DNA from: Protaetiibacter sp.
GTDB taxonomy: Bacteria > Actinomycetota > Actinomycetes > Actinomycetales > Microbacteriaceae
Direction of reading: 5' to 3'
Assembly: GCA_030150265.1 (NCBI GenBank)
Contig: JASLGG010000025.1
Span: 1 to 64,000, forward strand
Length of the DNA: 64,000 nucleotides
Shown here: piece after piece, positions 15,851 to 24,713 of the stretch
Numbering within the stretch: position 1 is the stretch's first letter
How the letters are laid out: every line of letters starts with the position of its first letter
Notes under the pieces: generated by a model
Seen by the model: the letters and a program-made list of their open reading frames with translations, nothing else
Told to the model about the DNA's origin: nothing
Database searches by the model: none
Translations under genes and position numbers: made by a program

Positions 15851-17167
15851 GTGACCGCCGCCCGAGCCGACGCGCCGACCGCTCTGCGTCCGATGGCATC
15901 CCGCCTGATGGACGCGACGCGGTCCGCTCGTGCGCGCCTCGGGAGGGCCTGGACCGGCGTGCGCAACGTCGTCGGCCCCGCGGCGCGCGCCGTGTGGCGG
16001 GTCGTCGGCCCGGTCGTTCGCGTCGTCACGCCGGTCGGCTGGCTCGTCGCCGGCCTCGCCGCGCTCGCCCTCGTGCTCGGCGCGATCTACGGCTGGGCCG
16101 AGTTCGTGTTCCTCGGCATGGTGCTCGCGGCCTCGCTGCTCGTCGCGACCGTGTTCCTCGCCGGGCGCTCGAGCTACGGCGTGCTCATCGAGCTCAACCC
16201 GCGCCGCGTCGTGGTGGGCGACCGCGCGATGGGCCGGATGGTGGTCACCAACACCGGTCAGCGCGTTCTGCCGCCCAGCCGGATGGAGCTCCCGGTCGGC
16301 CGCGGCGTCGCCGAGTTCCAGCTCCCGTCGATGGCGCCCAAGCAGGAGCAGGAGGAGCTCTTCCAGGTGCCGACCAACCGGCGGGCCGTCATCGTCGCGG
16401 GACCGGCGGAGTCGATCCGGGGCGACCAGCTGGGGCTGCTGCGCCGCGCGGTGACGTGGGCCGACCCCGTCGACCTGTTCGTGCATCCGCGCACCGTGCG
16501 CCTCAGCTCCTCGGCCGCCGGCCTCGTGCGCGACCTCGAGGGCCAGGCCTCCTCGAAGATCACCAACAACGACCTCGCCTTCCACGCCCTGCGGCCCTAC
16601 GTGCCGGGCGACGACCGGCGCTACGTGCACTGGCGCACCTCCGCGCGCATCGGCCAGCTCATGGTGCGCCAGTTCCAGGAGACCCGGCGCTCGCAGATCG
16701 TGGTCGTCGTGCCGAGCAGCCCCGCCTACTACGCGAGCGAGGACGAGTTCGAGCTGGCCGTCTCGGTCGGCGCCTCGATCGCCGCCCAGGTCATCCGCGA
16801 CGGCACGCAGCTCGACGTGGTGAGCGAGCGCGGTGCGTGGCGCACCCGCACGGTCACCTCGATGCTCGACTCCTCGTGCCGCCTCGTCTACGGCGAGACG
16901 GGGGAGCTCGACTCGCTCCGCGACCTGGTGCGCGAGCGCACCCGGCGCCTGCCCGCGCCGAGCGTCGTGGTGACGGTGGGCGGCGCGAAGCTCCAGCCGG
17001 GCGACATCCGCGCCGTGCAGACCCTGTTCGGCGCCGACACGAGCCACCTCGGCGTGACGGTGCACCTCGGCGCGCAGGCCCGCCTCGGCTCGGTCGGCGG
17101 CATGCAGCTCATGACGATCGGGCGCCTCGAGGATCTGCCCTCGCTGTTCCGGGGGATCGCCTCGTGA
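15851..17167 (+). CDS. DUF58 membrane protein (cluster copy)
   Basis: 438 residues. A basic N-terminus leads to two adjacent membrane helices (about 60-105). The DUF58 core follows, marked by LRPYVPGDDRRYVHWRTSAR and then a hydrophobic strand IVVVVPSSPAYY, as in VWA-like folds. DUF58 proteins are usual partners of MoxR ATPases and transglutaminase-like membrane proteins. Start GTG 15851 is 4 bp after the MoxR stop, and the stop overlaps the next start (GTGA). Expected topology is two helices with the DUF58 domain in the cytoplasm. Confidence 0.88.
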   Translation: MTAARADAPTALRPMASRLMDATRSARARLGRAWTGVRNVVGPAARAVWRVVGPVVRVVTPVGWLVAGLAALALVLGAIYGWAEFVFLGMVLAASLLVATVFLAGRSSYGVLIELNPRRVVVGDRAMGRMVVTNTGQRVLPPSRMELPVGRGVAEFQLPSMAPKQEQEELFQVPTNRRAVIVAGPAESIRGDQLGLLRRAVTWADPVDLFVHPRTVRLSSSAAGLVRDLEGQASSKITNNDLAFHALRPYVPGDDRRYVHWRTSARIGQLMVRQFQETRRSQIVVVVPSSPAYYASEDEFELAVSVGASIAAQVIRDGTQLDVVSERGAWRTRTVTSMLDSSCRLVYGETGELDSLRDLVRERTRRLPAPSVVVTVGGAKLQPGDIRAVQTLFGADTSHLGVTVHLGAQARLGSVGGMQLMTIGRLEDLPSLFRGIAS

Positions 17168-19563
17168 CCGCCGCGCGAATCGACCCGACCACGACGGATG
17201 CGGCGCGCGCCACGGGCCTCGCCTGGCCGAGTCCGCGCACCTGGCTCGACGTCGCGATCCTGCTCGTGCTCGCGGCCCTCGGCGCGCTCGGCTTCACCCC
17301 CTCCTACGGCGGCTTCGGCTTCCTCGCCGCGGCGACGGGCGGCCTCGTGCTGGGCGCCGTCACCGGCCTCGCCGCGAGCGTGTTCCGGCTGAACGGGATG
17401 CTGACCCTCGCGGTCGCGCTCGTCGGCTACTTCCTGGTGGGACCCGCGGTGGCGGTGCCGAGCCAGACCATCGCGGGGGTCGTGCCGACCCTGCAGTCGC
17501 TCGGCACCCTCGCGATCGGCACCGTGTTCGGCTGGAGCGATCTGCTGACCCTCCGCACGCCGGTCGGCGCGCCCGTCTACATCGCGGTCGTGCCCTACGC
17601 TGCGAGCTGGCTCGTGGCGCTCGTCTCGACGGTGCTCGCGACCCGCTGGATCGCGCGCCGCCCGCGCACGGCGTGGCGCTTCGGCGTGGCCCTCGCGGCG
17701 CCCCTCGCGCTCTACCTCGGCGGCATCCTGCTCGGCACCGACGAGGCGTACCAGGCCGGCATCCGCGGCGTCGTCTTCGCCGTGATCGTGCTCGTCTGGC
17801 TCGGCTGGCGCCGGCCGATCGGCGGGGTCGCGGCCGGCGCCGACCGGTCGCTCGTGACGCGCAAGGTCGCGGGCACGGCGGTCGTGGTGCTCGTCGCGGT
17901 CGCCCTCGGCGGCGCGGGGGCCTTCTGGCTCGCCCCCGCCCACGACCAGCGCTTCGTGCTGCGCGACGAGATCGAGCCGCCGTTCGACCCTCTCGACTAC
18001 CCGAGCCCGCTCGCCGGGTTCCGGCACTTCACCAAGCAGGCCGAGGACGAGGAGCTGTTCGCGGTCACCGGGCTGCAGCAGGGCGACCGCATCCGGATGG
18101 CGACCCTCGACTCCTACACCGGCAAGCTCTGGAACGTCACGGGCGCCGCCGCGAGCGCCGGCGGGTCCGGCTCCTACGAGCTCGTGGGCCGGCAGCTCCC
18201 GCGCGCCCCGCTCGCGACGACGGAGCGGCACGACGCGGTCGAGGTGACGGTGCTCGGCTACCAGGACGTCTGGGTGCCGTCGCTCGGCTACCCCACGACG
18301 TTCCGGCTCACCGCGGGGGAGGACGCCGCCCGCTCGGACTCGCTGCGCTACAACGCCTCGACGGGCAGCATGGTGCTCACCTCGGGCCTGCACGAGGGCG
18401 ACGCCTACCGCTTCGACGCCGTGACGCAGGAGCGGCCGACGATCGAGCAGCTCGCCGAGGTGCCGGTGGCGATGGTCGAGCTGCCGCCCGTCGAGGGCAT
18501 GCCCGACATCGTCACCCAGCGCGCCCAGGAGTGGGCGGGCACCGCGACCTCGCCCGCCGCCCAGCTCGAGGCGATCCGGATCGTGCTCGCGACGCAGGGG
18601 TTCCTCAGCCACGGCCGCGCATCCGACACCGTGCCGTCGCGCGCCGGACACGGCGCCGACCGGATGCTCGACCTGCTCGAGCGTCCGCAGATGGTGGGCG
18701 ACGAGGAGCAGTACGCCTCCGTGTTCGCCCTCATGGCGCGCAGCCTCGGCTACCCGGCGCGCGTCGTGATGGGCTTCGCGCCCGAGGTTCCGGAGGGCGG
18801 CGGCACGGTCACCGTGACGGGCGACGACGTCACCGCCTGGGTCGAGGTCGCCTTCGAGGGCGTCGGCTGGGTGCCCTTCGACCCGACGCCGGATGAGACC
18901 GACGTGCCGCAGGACCAGGTGCCGAAGCCGCAGAGCGAGCCGCAGCCGCAGGTGCGCCAGCCCCCGCGCTCCGAGAAGGAGGCGGACGACCAGATCAACC
19001 CGGTCGAGCTCGACCAGCAGAAGAAGGACGAGCAGGACGCCGGCTTCGTGCTCCCCGGCTGGGTCTACGGCGTCGCCGGAGGCCTGCTCGGCGTCGCGGC
19101 GCTCGTGTTCGGGCCCATCCTCCTCATCGCGGCCCTCAAGGCGCGCCGGATGCGCCGCCGCCGCACGGGGCCCGTCGCCGACCAGGCGGCGGGCGCCTGG
19201 GAGGAGCTCTCCGACCGCTACTCGGAGCTCGGCTACGAGGTGCCGTCGCGGCTCACCCGGTCGATGCTCGCCTCGCGGCTCGTCGCCCAGTTCCCCGACG
19301 GCGGCGCGGAGGGGCCGCCTCCGCTCGGCGCGCTCGCGAGCGACACCGACGAGCTCGTGTTCTCCGACCGCGAGACGGAGCCCGCGGAGGGTGAGGCCGT
19401 GTGGGCCGCGGCCCTCGGCGCCGTCGACGCGGCCCACGCGTCCGCCACGCGCGGCACCCGCCTGCTGAGCCGCTACCGCGTGCGCCGGATGCGCGACCTC
19501 GCCGCGCGGCTGACCACCGCATCCGCGGCATCCACCACCGCCTCGCGAAGGAGCGACCGCTGA
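17164..19563 (+). CDS. transglutaminase-fold membrane protein, catalytically degenerate
   Basis: 799 residues: six or more N-terminal membrane helices, an extracytoplasmic transglutaminase-like domain (about 430-590), a Pro/Gln-rich linker, one more membrane helix (about 625-650) and a cytoplasmic tail. The fold is clear from YASVFALMARSLGYPARVVMGF and GVGWVPFDPTPDE. However, the nucleophile position reads GDEEQYAS (Glu514) where active relatives have GYC, and the His position reads DVTAW (Thr557) where they have DHAW or LHAW. Two of three catalytic residues are gone, so it should be non-enzymatic, perhaps a binding or scaffold subunit. The intact paralogue at 59699-61945 keeps Cys and His. 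It overlaps DUF58 and eccC by 4 nt each. Confidence 0.88.
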   Translation: MTAARIDPTTTDAARATGLAWPSPRTWLDVAILLVLAALGALGFTPSYGGFGFLAAATGGLVLGAVTGLAASVFRLNGMLTLAVALVGYFLVGPAVAVPSQTIAGVVPTLQSLGTLAIGTVFGWSDLLTLRTPVGAPVYIAVVPYAASWLVALVSTVLATRWIARRPRTAWRFGVALAAPLALYLGGILLGTDEAYQAGIRGVVFAVIVLVWLGWRRPIGGVAAGADRSLVTRKVAGTAVVVLVAVALGGAGAFWLAPAHDQRFVLRDEIEPPFDPLDYPSPLAGFRHFTKQAEDEELFAVTGLQQGDRIRMATLDSYTGKLWNVTGAAASAGGSGSYELVGRQLPRAPLATTERHDAVEVTVLGYQDVWVPSLGYPTTFRLTAGEDAARSDSLRYNASTGSMVLTSGLHEGDAYRFDAVTQERPTIEQLAEVPVAMVELPPVEGMPDIVTQRAQEWAGTATSPAAQLEAIRIVLATQGFLSHGRASDTVPSRAGHGADRMLDLLERPQMVGDEEQYASVFALMARSLGYPARVVMGFAPEVPEGGGTVTVTGDDVTAWVEVAFEGVGWVPFDPTPDETDVPQDQVPKPQSEPQPQVRQPPRSEKEADDQINPVELDQQKKDEQDAGFVLPGWVYGVAGGLLGVAALVFGPILLIAALKARRMRRRRTGPVADQAAGAWEELSDRYSELGYEVPSRLTRSMLASRLVAQFPDGGAEGPPPLGALASDTDELVFSDRETEPAEGEAVWAAALGAVDAAHASATRGTRLLSRYRVRRMRDLAARLTTASAASTTASRRSDR

Positions 19564-22500
19564 AACTCAAGCTGACCTCGCAGCGCCCCGACGCCACGGA
19601 AGCGGACGTCGTGGTCACCGCCGACGCCGTCGCGACGGTCGGCTCGATCGCCGAGGCGCTCGTGCGCCGCGACCCGATCGCACCCGAGACCTCGCCGGGG
19701 GCCCGCACCCTGCAGATCGTCGACGCCGAGGGCGGCACGGTCGTGCTCGACCCGGCCTCCTACCTGAGCGACGCGAAGATCGCCTCGGGCGAGGTCGTGC
19801 GCGTGCTCCCGGTGACGGCGGGACTCAGCCGTCCGGCGTCGCCGGTGGTGGCGATCGTGCGCGTCGTCGAGGGCCCGGATGCGGGGGCCGAGTTCCAGCT
19901 GCGGCGCGGCTCCTTCGTGCTCGGCCGCGACGCGGACGTCGAGCTGCGGCTCGCGGACCCCATGGTCTCGAAGCGCCACGCGCGCCTCGAGGTGAGCGAC
20001 ACGGTCGACGTGGTCGACCTCAACTCGGCCAACGGCATCGTCGTCGACGGCGGCATCGTGTCGCGCGTCCGCGCCGAGACGGGCCGCGCGATCACCGTGG
20101 GCGACACGGTGCTGCGCATCGACGTGCTCGAGGATGTGGCGTCCGGTCCCGTGCGCACGGGGCCCGTGGCGTTCAACCGCTCGCCGTCGGTCGAGCCGCG
20201 CTACCCGGGGCAGCAGTACGAGGCGCCCGACATCCCGAAGGAGATCGAGCCGGTCCCCTTCCCGTGGGCCGCCTTCATGGCGCCGCTCGTGCTCGTGGGG
20301 ATCATGTACTTCCTCATCGAGAACAAGACGATGCTCATCATGCTCGGCCTCGCGCCGATCATCATGGCGGGCACCTGGGTCTCGCAGATCGTGCAGTCGA
20401 GGTCGAAGCTCAAGCGCGCCACCAAGAAGTTCGAGGAGCAGCTCGGCCGGCTCGAGGCGACCCTCGCCGAGGAGCGCGAGCGGGAGCGCACGGTGCGCGA
20501 CGCCGAGGCGCCGACGGCGGAGGCGCTGCTCGCCGACGCCTCGCGGCTGGGGCCCCGGCTGTGGTCGCGCCGCCCCGAGCACTGGTCGTTCCTCAACCTG
20601 CGACTCGGCACCGGCACCGTGGCGTCGCGCAACACCGTGAAGTCGAGCGTGCGCTACATGGGCGTGCCCGCCTTCGAGGAGCGGGTCGAGGCGCTCGTCG
20701 AGGAGTACCGCACCCTCGACCGCGCCGCGGTCGTCGAGTCGCTCGCCGCCGCGGGCTGCCTCGGGGTGGCGGGCGATGCGAGCCGCTCCACGGGCGTCGT
20801 CAACGCCCTCTTCGTGCAGCTCTCGGCCCTCTACTCGCCGGCCGAGCTCGCCGTCGCGGCGATCGTCTCGCCGCAGCGCGCGCGCGACTTCGACTGGCTC
20901 AAGTGGCTGCCGCACACCGGCTCGCCGCAGTCGATCATCCAGGTCGCCCCGCTCGCCGACTCCGCGCCGAGCGGCACCGCCGTGCTCGCCGCGCTCGAGG
21001 AGCTCATCGAGCAGTCGCAGAAGGAGCGGCGCGAGCGCAGCGCAGCCCCCAAGCTCGGCCCGACGGTGCCCGAGAAGGCGGTCATGGGCGCGGCCCCCGA
21101 CCTCGCCGGCACGAGCGAGCAGGGCTTCGCGCCCGAGGCGCCCGTGCTCGTGGTGCTCATCTCCGACGACGCCCCGCTCGACCGCGCCCGCGCCAACGCG
21201 GTGATCGAGCGCGCCGTGTTCGCCGGCATCCTGCCGATCTGGGTCTCGGATGCCGTGGCCGCGCTGCCCGCCGCGGCGCGCACCTTCATCGCGATGGAGG
21301 AGGGCGAGGCCGCGGGCCGCGCCACGATCGGCTACGTGCGCACCGGCGAGCGCTATCCGGGCGCCGAGGTGTCGAGCATCGACAGCCGCACCGCGCTCGC
21401 CTACGCACGCGCCCTGTCCGCCGTGAGCGACGCCGCGGCGCTCGGCGTCGACGACTCCGATCTGCCGAAGTCGATCGCGCTGCTCTCGCTGCTCGGCCAC
21501 GAGCTCGCGGGCTCCGCGGACGCCGTGGTCGACCGCTGGCGGCAGAACGACTCCCTCCACGACCGCAGCCCGGGGGCGACCGCCGCCCCGCGCCGCGCCG
21601 GCAAGCTGCGCGCGATCGTCGGCCAGGGCTCGGTCGACGCCTTCCACCTCGACCTGCGCACGCAGGGACCGCACGCCCTCGTCGGCGGCACCACGGGATC
21701 CGGCAAGTCGGAGTTCCTGCAGGCCTGGGTGCTCGGCATGGCCGCCGAGTACAGCCCCGACCGGGTGACCTTCCTGTTCGTGGACTACAAGGGCGGCTCC
21801 GCCTTCGCCGAGTGCGTGCAGCTGCCGCACTGCGTGGGCCTCGTGACCGACCTCACCCCGCACCTCGTGCGGCGGGCGCTCACGAGCCTGCGCGCCGAGC
21901 TGCACTTCCGCGAGCACCTCTTCAACCGCAAGAAGGCCAAGGACCTCATCGAGCTCGAGAAGCGCGGCGACCCCGAGTGCCCACCGGCGCTCGTGATCGT
22001 CATCGACGAGTTCGCGGCGCTCGTGGGGGAGGTGCCGGAGTTCGTCGACGGCATCGTCGACATCGCGCAGCGCGGCCGCTCGCTCGGCATCCACCTCATC
22101 ATGGCGACGCAGCGGCCCGCCGGCGTCATCAAGGACAACCTGCGCGCCAACACCAACCTCCGGATCGCGCTGCGCGTCGCCGACGCCGCCGACAGCACCG
22201 ACGTGGTCGGCACGCACGTGGCCGCCGAGTTCGACCCGGGCATCCCCGGGCGCGCGGTCGCCCGCAGCGGCCCGACACGCCTCGTGGCCTTCCAGACCGG
22301 CTACGCGGGCGGCCACACGAGCGGCGAGGCCGCCGTGCCGCAGGTCGAGATCGCCGACCTCGCCTACGGCACGCCCGTCGTGTGGCAGGAGCCCGTGTCG
22401 GAGGCGCAGCCCGAGCACCACGAGACGGGTCCCAACGACACGAGCCGGCTCGTCGCCACGATGGTCGCGGCATCCGCGTCGGCCGGCATCCCGGCACCCC

Positions 22501-24038
22501 GCAAGCCGTGGCTCGACGAGCTCTCGCCCGTCTACGACAGCGCGCGCCTCCGCCAGCGCACCGACGCCGAGCTCGTGCTCGGGGTCGTCGACGACGCGGC
22601 GCACCAGAGCCAGTACCCGGTCTATTTCCGCCCCGACGTGGACGGCCACCTCGCCGTGTACGGCGCCGGCGGCGCGGGCAAGAGCGTGCTGCTGCGCACC
22701 CTCGCGGTCGCGGCGGCGGTCACGCCGCTCGGCGGCCCCGTGCAGGTGTACGGCATCGACCTCGGCTCGGCGGGGCTCCGGATGCTGGAGGCGCTCCCGC
22801 ACGTCGGCGCGATCGTCGACGGCGACGACACCGAGCGGGTGACCCGCCTGCTCGCGATGATCCGCGAGACGATCGAGGACCGTGCCGAGCGCTACGCCGC
22901 CGTGCGGGCCGGCACCATCGCCGAGTACCGCACGCTCGCCGAGGCGCCCGAGGAGCCGCGCATCCTGCTGCTCGTCGACGGCGCGGCGGCGTTCCGCGCC
23001 CAGTACGAGTACGCGGCGGGGCGCGTCTACGCCGACTTCCAGCAGCTCATCGCCGACGGCCGGGCCGTGGGCGTGCACGTCGTGCTCTCGGTCGACCGGC
23101 CGGGCTCGCTCAACGCCTCGATCGCCTCCGGCATGCAGCGCAAGGTCGTGCTGCGGCTCACGGAGGAGAACGACTACGGCAGCCTCGACGTGCCGAACGA
23201 CGTGCTCTCCTCGGCGTCCCCTCCCGGACGCGCGCTCGTCGACGGCCTCGAGGGCCAGATCGGCGTGTTCGGCGGCTCCTCGAACCTGGCCGAGCAGGCG
23301 CGCGCGATCGAGCGCCTCGCGGCGACCCTGCGCGAGCGCGGGGTGCCGCAGGCGCCGGGCGTCGCCCGCCTCGAGGACGACATCGACATCCGGGCCCTCC
23401 CGGCGCCCACCGCCGAGGCGATCCCGCTCGGGGTCGCCGACGACGACCTGCTGCCGGTCGCGATCGAGCCGTCGGGGGCGTTCCTGCTGATGGGGCCGCC
23501 GTCGTCCGGGCGCTCGACGGCGCTCGACACCGTCACGGGCTCGCTCCTCGCGAGCGGGGCGGCGGCGCGCGCCTACTACGTCGGCTCGGCCAAGTCGCCG
23601 CTGCGCCAGCGCCCCGAGTGGGACGGCATCGCGACGACCCCGGATGCCGTGGCGGCCCTCGCGCGCGACGTCGCGGAGCTCGCGGCGACCCCGGCATCCG
23701 AGGGGGGCCGCATCGTGCTCGTGATCGAGGGGGCGTCCGACTTCCTCTCGACACCCGCCGACGCCCCGCTCGTGGAGCTCGTGAAGGCGCTCAAGCGCGG
23801 TGACCACTTCGTGCTCGCCGAGTCGGAGACCAGCACCTGGTCGTCGTCGTGGCCGCTGCTGGCCGAGCTCAAGAGCTCGCGCCGCGGCTTCGCGATCCAG
23901 CCCGACCAGCAGGAGGGCGACCTCATCTTCCGCACCTCGTTCCCGCGCGCCAAGCGCAGCGAGTTCCCGCCCGGGCGGGGCTACCTCGTGCAGGCCGGCA
24001 AGGTGCGCCGCGTGCAGCTCGCGCGGCGCACGGGCTGA
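19560..24038 (+). CDS. eccC: EccC-type FtsK/SpoIIIE ATPase of type VII secretion, with FHA domain
   Basis: 1492 residues from a probable CTG start at 19560. A perfect GAAGGAG (19547-19553) lies 6 nt upstream, CTGA overlaps the previous stop, and the homologous N-terminus (KLKLTSQRP) begins here; no ATG/GTG fits. Domains: ubiquitin-like N-terminus, FHA (about 115-180: FVLGRDAD, VSKRHARL, LNSANG), two membrane helices (about 234-280), coiled coil, then three ATPase modules. Module 1 is canonical (GTTGSGKS, ALVIVIDEF). Module 2 keeps GAGGAGKS but has VDGAAA for Walker B. Module 3 has Arg for Lys (GPPSSGRS) and VIEGAS. One active plus degenerate modules is usual for EccC/EssC. It should drive export of the WXG100 proteins encoded next. 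Confidence 0.93.
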   Translation: MKLKLTSQRPDATEADVVVTADAVATVGSIAEALVRRDPIAPETSPGARTLQIVDAEGGTVVLDPASYLSDAKIASGEVVRVLPVTAGLSRPASPVVAIVRVVEGPDAGAEFQLRRGSFVLGRDADVELRLADPMVSKRHARLEVSDTVDVVDLNSANGIVVDGGIVSRVRAETGRAITVGDTVLRIDVLEDVASGPVRTGPVAFNRSPSVEPRYPGQQYEAPDIPKEIEPVPFPWAAFMAPLVLVGIMYFLIENKTMLIMLGLAPIIMAGTWVSQIVQSRSKLKRATKKFEEQLGRLEATLAEERERERTVRDAEAPTAEALLADASRLGPRLWSRRPEHWSFLNLRLGTGTVASRNTVKSSVRYMGVPAFEERVEALVEEYRTLDRAAVVESLAAAGCLGVAGDASRSTGVVNALFVQLSALYSPAELAVAAIVSPQRARDFDWLKWLPHTGSPQSIIQVAPLADSAPSGTAVLAALEELIEQSQKERRERSAAPKLGPTVPEKAVMGAAPDLAGTSEQGFAPEAPVLVVLISDDAPLDRARANAVIERAVFAGILPIWVSDAVAALPAAARTFIAMEEGEAAGRATIGYVRTGERYPGAEVSSIDSRTALAYARALSAVSDAAALGVDDSDLPKSIALLSLLGHELAGSADAVVDRWRQNDSLHDRSPGATAAPRRAGKLRAIVGQGSVDAFHLDLRTQGPHALVGGTTGSGKSEFLQAWVLGMAAEYSPDRVTFLFVDYKGGSAFAECVQLPHCVGLVTDLTPHLVRRALTSLRAELHFREHLFNRKKAKDLIELEKRGDPECPPALVIVIDEFAALVGEVPEFVDGIVDIAQRGRSLGIHLIMATQRPAGVIKDNLRANTNLRIALRVADAADSTDVVGTHVAAEFDPGIPGRAVARSGPTRLVAFQTGYAGGHTSGEAAVPQVEIADLAYGTPVVWQEPVSEAQPEHHETGPNDTSRLVATMVAASASAGIPAPRKPWLDELSPVYDSARLRQRTDAELVLGVVDDAAHQSQYPVYFRPDVDGHLAVYGAGGAGKSVLLRTLAVAAAVTPLGGPVQVYGIDLGSAGLRMLEALPHVGAIVDGDDTERVTRLLAMIRETIEDRAERYAAVRAGTIAEYRTLAEAPEEPRILLLVDGAAAFRAQYEYAAGRVYADFQQLIADGRAVGVHVVLSVDRPGSLNASIASGMQRKVVLRLTEENDYGSLDVPNDVLSSASPPGRALVDGLEGQIGVFGGSSNLAEQARAIERLAATLRERGVPQAPGVARLEDDIDIRALPAPTAEAIPLGVADDDLLPVAIEPSGAFLLMGPPSSGRSTALDTVTGSLLASGAAARAYYVGSAKSPLRQRPEWDGIATTPDAVAALARDVAELAATPASEGGRIVLVIEGASDFLSTPADAPLVELVKALKRGDHFVLAESETSTWSSSWPLLAELKSSRRGFAIQPDQQEGDLIFRTSFPRAKRSEFPPGRGYLVQAGKVRRVQLARRTG

Positions 24039-24083
24039 TGGGGATGAGTCCCCATCGCGGTCCGCGACGGGATCTCATAGCTT
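24037..24083 (+). promoter_or_regulatory. palindrome copy 3 plus -10 box of the WXG100 operon
   Basis: GATGGGGA (24037-24044), TGAG, TCCCCATC (24049-24056): perfect 8-bp arms sharing the core of copies 1 and 2. A -10 box TAGCTT at 24078-24083 begins 31.5 bp from the centre, exactly 10 bp nearer than in the other two. The palindrome begins within the TGA of eccC. A 63-nt leader follows before the WXG100 start. Confidence 0.6.
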
Positions 24084-24146
24084 CGATATCAAGATCTCCC
24101 CGGGCGGGCAGCGGCTCGCGCGGGACAACCGAGAAAGGTAAGTGAC

Positions 24147-24413
24147 ATGGCTGAGTACCTGGGCCAGAACCCCGACGAGGTCCGCGAGCTCGCGACTCTC
24201 TTCGACACCAAGGCGAGCGACCTCGAGGGCGTCGTGTCGGCGATCAACGGCAAGCTGAACGCCACCACCTGGGTCGGAAACGACCGCAACCGGTTCCAGA
24301 ACGACACCTGGTCGACCATCCAGAACAACCTCAACCAGATCGCTCAGACGCTCCGCGAGGCCGGCACCACCGCCCGCAACAACGCCTCCGAGCAGGAGTC
24401 GGCGTCGGCCTGA
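24147..24413 (+). CDS. WXG100-family secreted protein (EsxA-like)
   Basis: 88 residues, two amphipathic helices joined by the turn TTWVGNDRNRF, which carries the W-x-G motif near the middle as in EsxA/EsxB. No signal peptide. Length is typical of WXG100 (about 90-100). ATG 24147 has GAAAGGT upstream. It lies directly after eccC and should be a substrate of that ATPase, exported as a helical hairpin dimer. A strong 14-bp hairpin follows the stop and may raise its level over the downstream genes. Confidence 0.93.
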   Translation: MAEYLGQNPDEVRELATLFDTKASDLEGVVSAINGKLNATTWVGNDRNRFQNDTWSTIQNNLNQIAQTLREAGTTARNNASEQESASA

Positions 24414-24430
24414 CCGCCGCGCACCACCAC

Positions 24431-24462
24431 GGTGACCGGGACCGCTCGCGGTCCCGGTCACC
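24431..24462 (+). terminator. 14-bp perfect hairpin between the two WXG100 genes
   Basis: GGTGACCGGGACCG (24431-24444), loop CTCG, exact complement 24449-24462. No T-run follows. It may be a partial terminator, or a stabiliser of the 3' end of the first WXG100 message inside the operon. Confidence 0.6.
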
Positions 24463-24486
24463 AGGCCGATATCCCCGGGAGACACG

Positions 24487-24711
24487 ATGAGCATCCTGCG
24501 CTCGCCCTACGAGGCCGACCTCGCGGCATCCCAGCTGCGCAGCGCCGCCACCACGATGAACTCGCTCGTGGCGGAGCTGCACCGCGCCGGGGTGTGGACG
24601 GGAGCGGATGCGGGACGCCTCGTCTCCGACTGGCAGCGCGACGTGACCGACCGGCTGCTGCGGGCGGCCACCCGGGTCGACCTGCTCACCTTCGAGAAGG
24701 TCGGTGACTGA
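24487..24711 (+). CDS. second small WXG100-like protein
   Basis: 74 residues, helical, with VWTGADAGRLVSDW at the centre giving a W-x-G turn. It is shorter than typical WXG100 proteins but has the same helix-turn-helix plan and lies 73 bp after the first. The two may form the usual heterodimer. ATG 24487 is preceded by GGGAGACACG. The next gene begins 2 bp after its stop, so it is coupled to the long candidate substrate. Confidence 0.78.
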   Translation: MSILRSPYEADLAASQLRSAATTMNSLVAELHRAGVWTGADAGRLVSDWQRDVTDRLLRAATRVDLLTFEKVGD

Positions 24712-24713
24712 CC

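Noticed and set aside
16000..17160. Long plus-strand frame upstream of the transglutaminase-like gene in the same phase
   Set aside because: It lies wholly inside the DUF58 gene in another frame and encodes Arg/Ala-rich sequence. The GTGA overlap at 17164 marks the true start.
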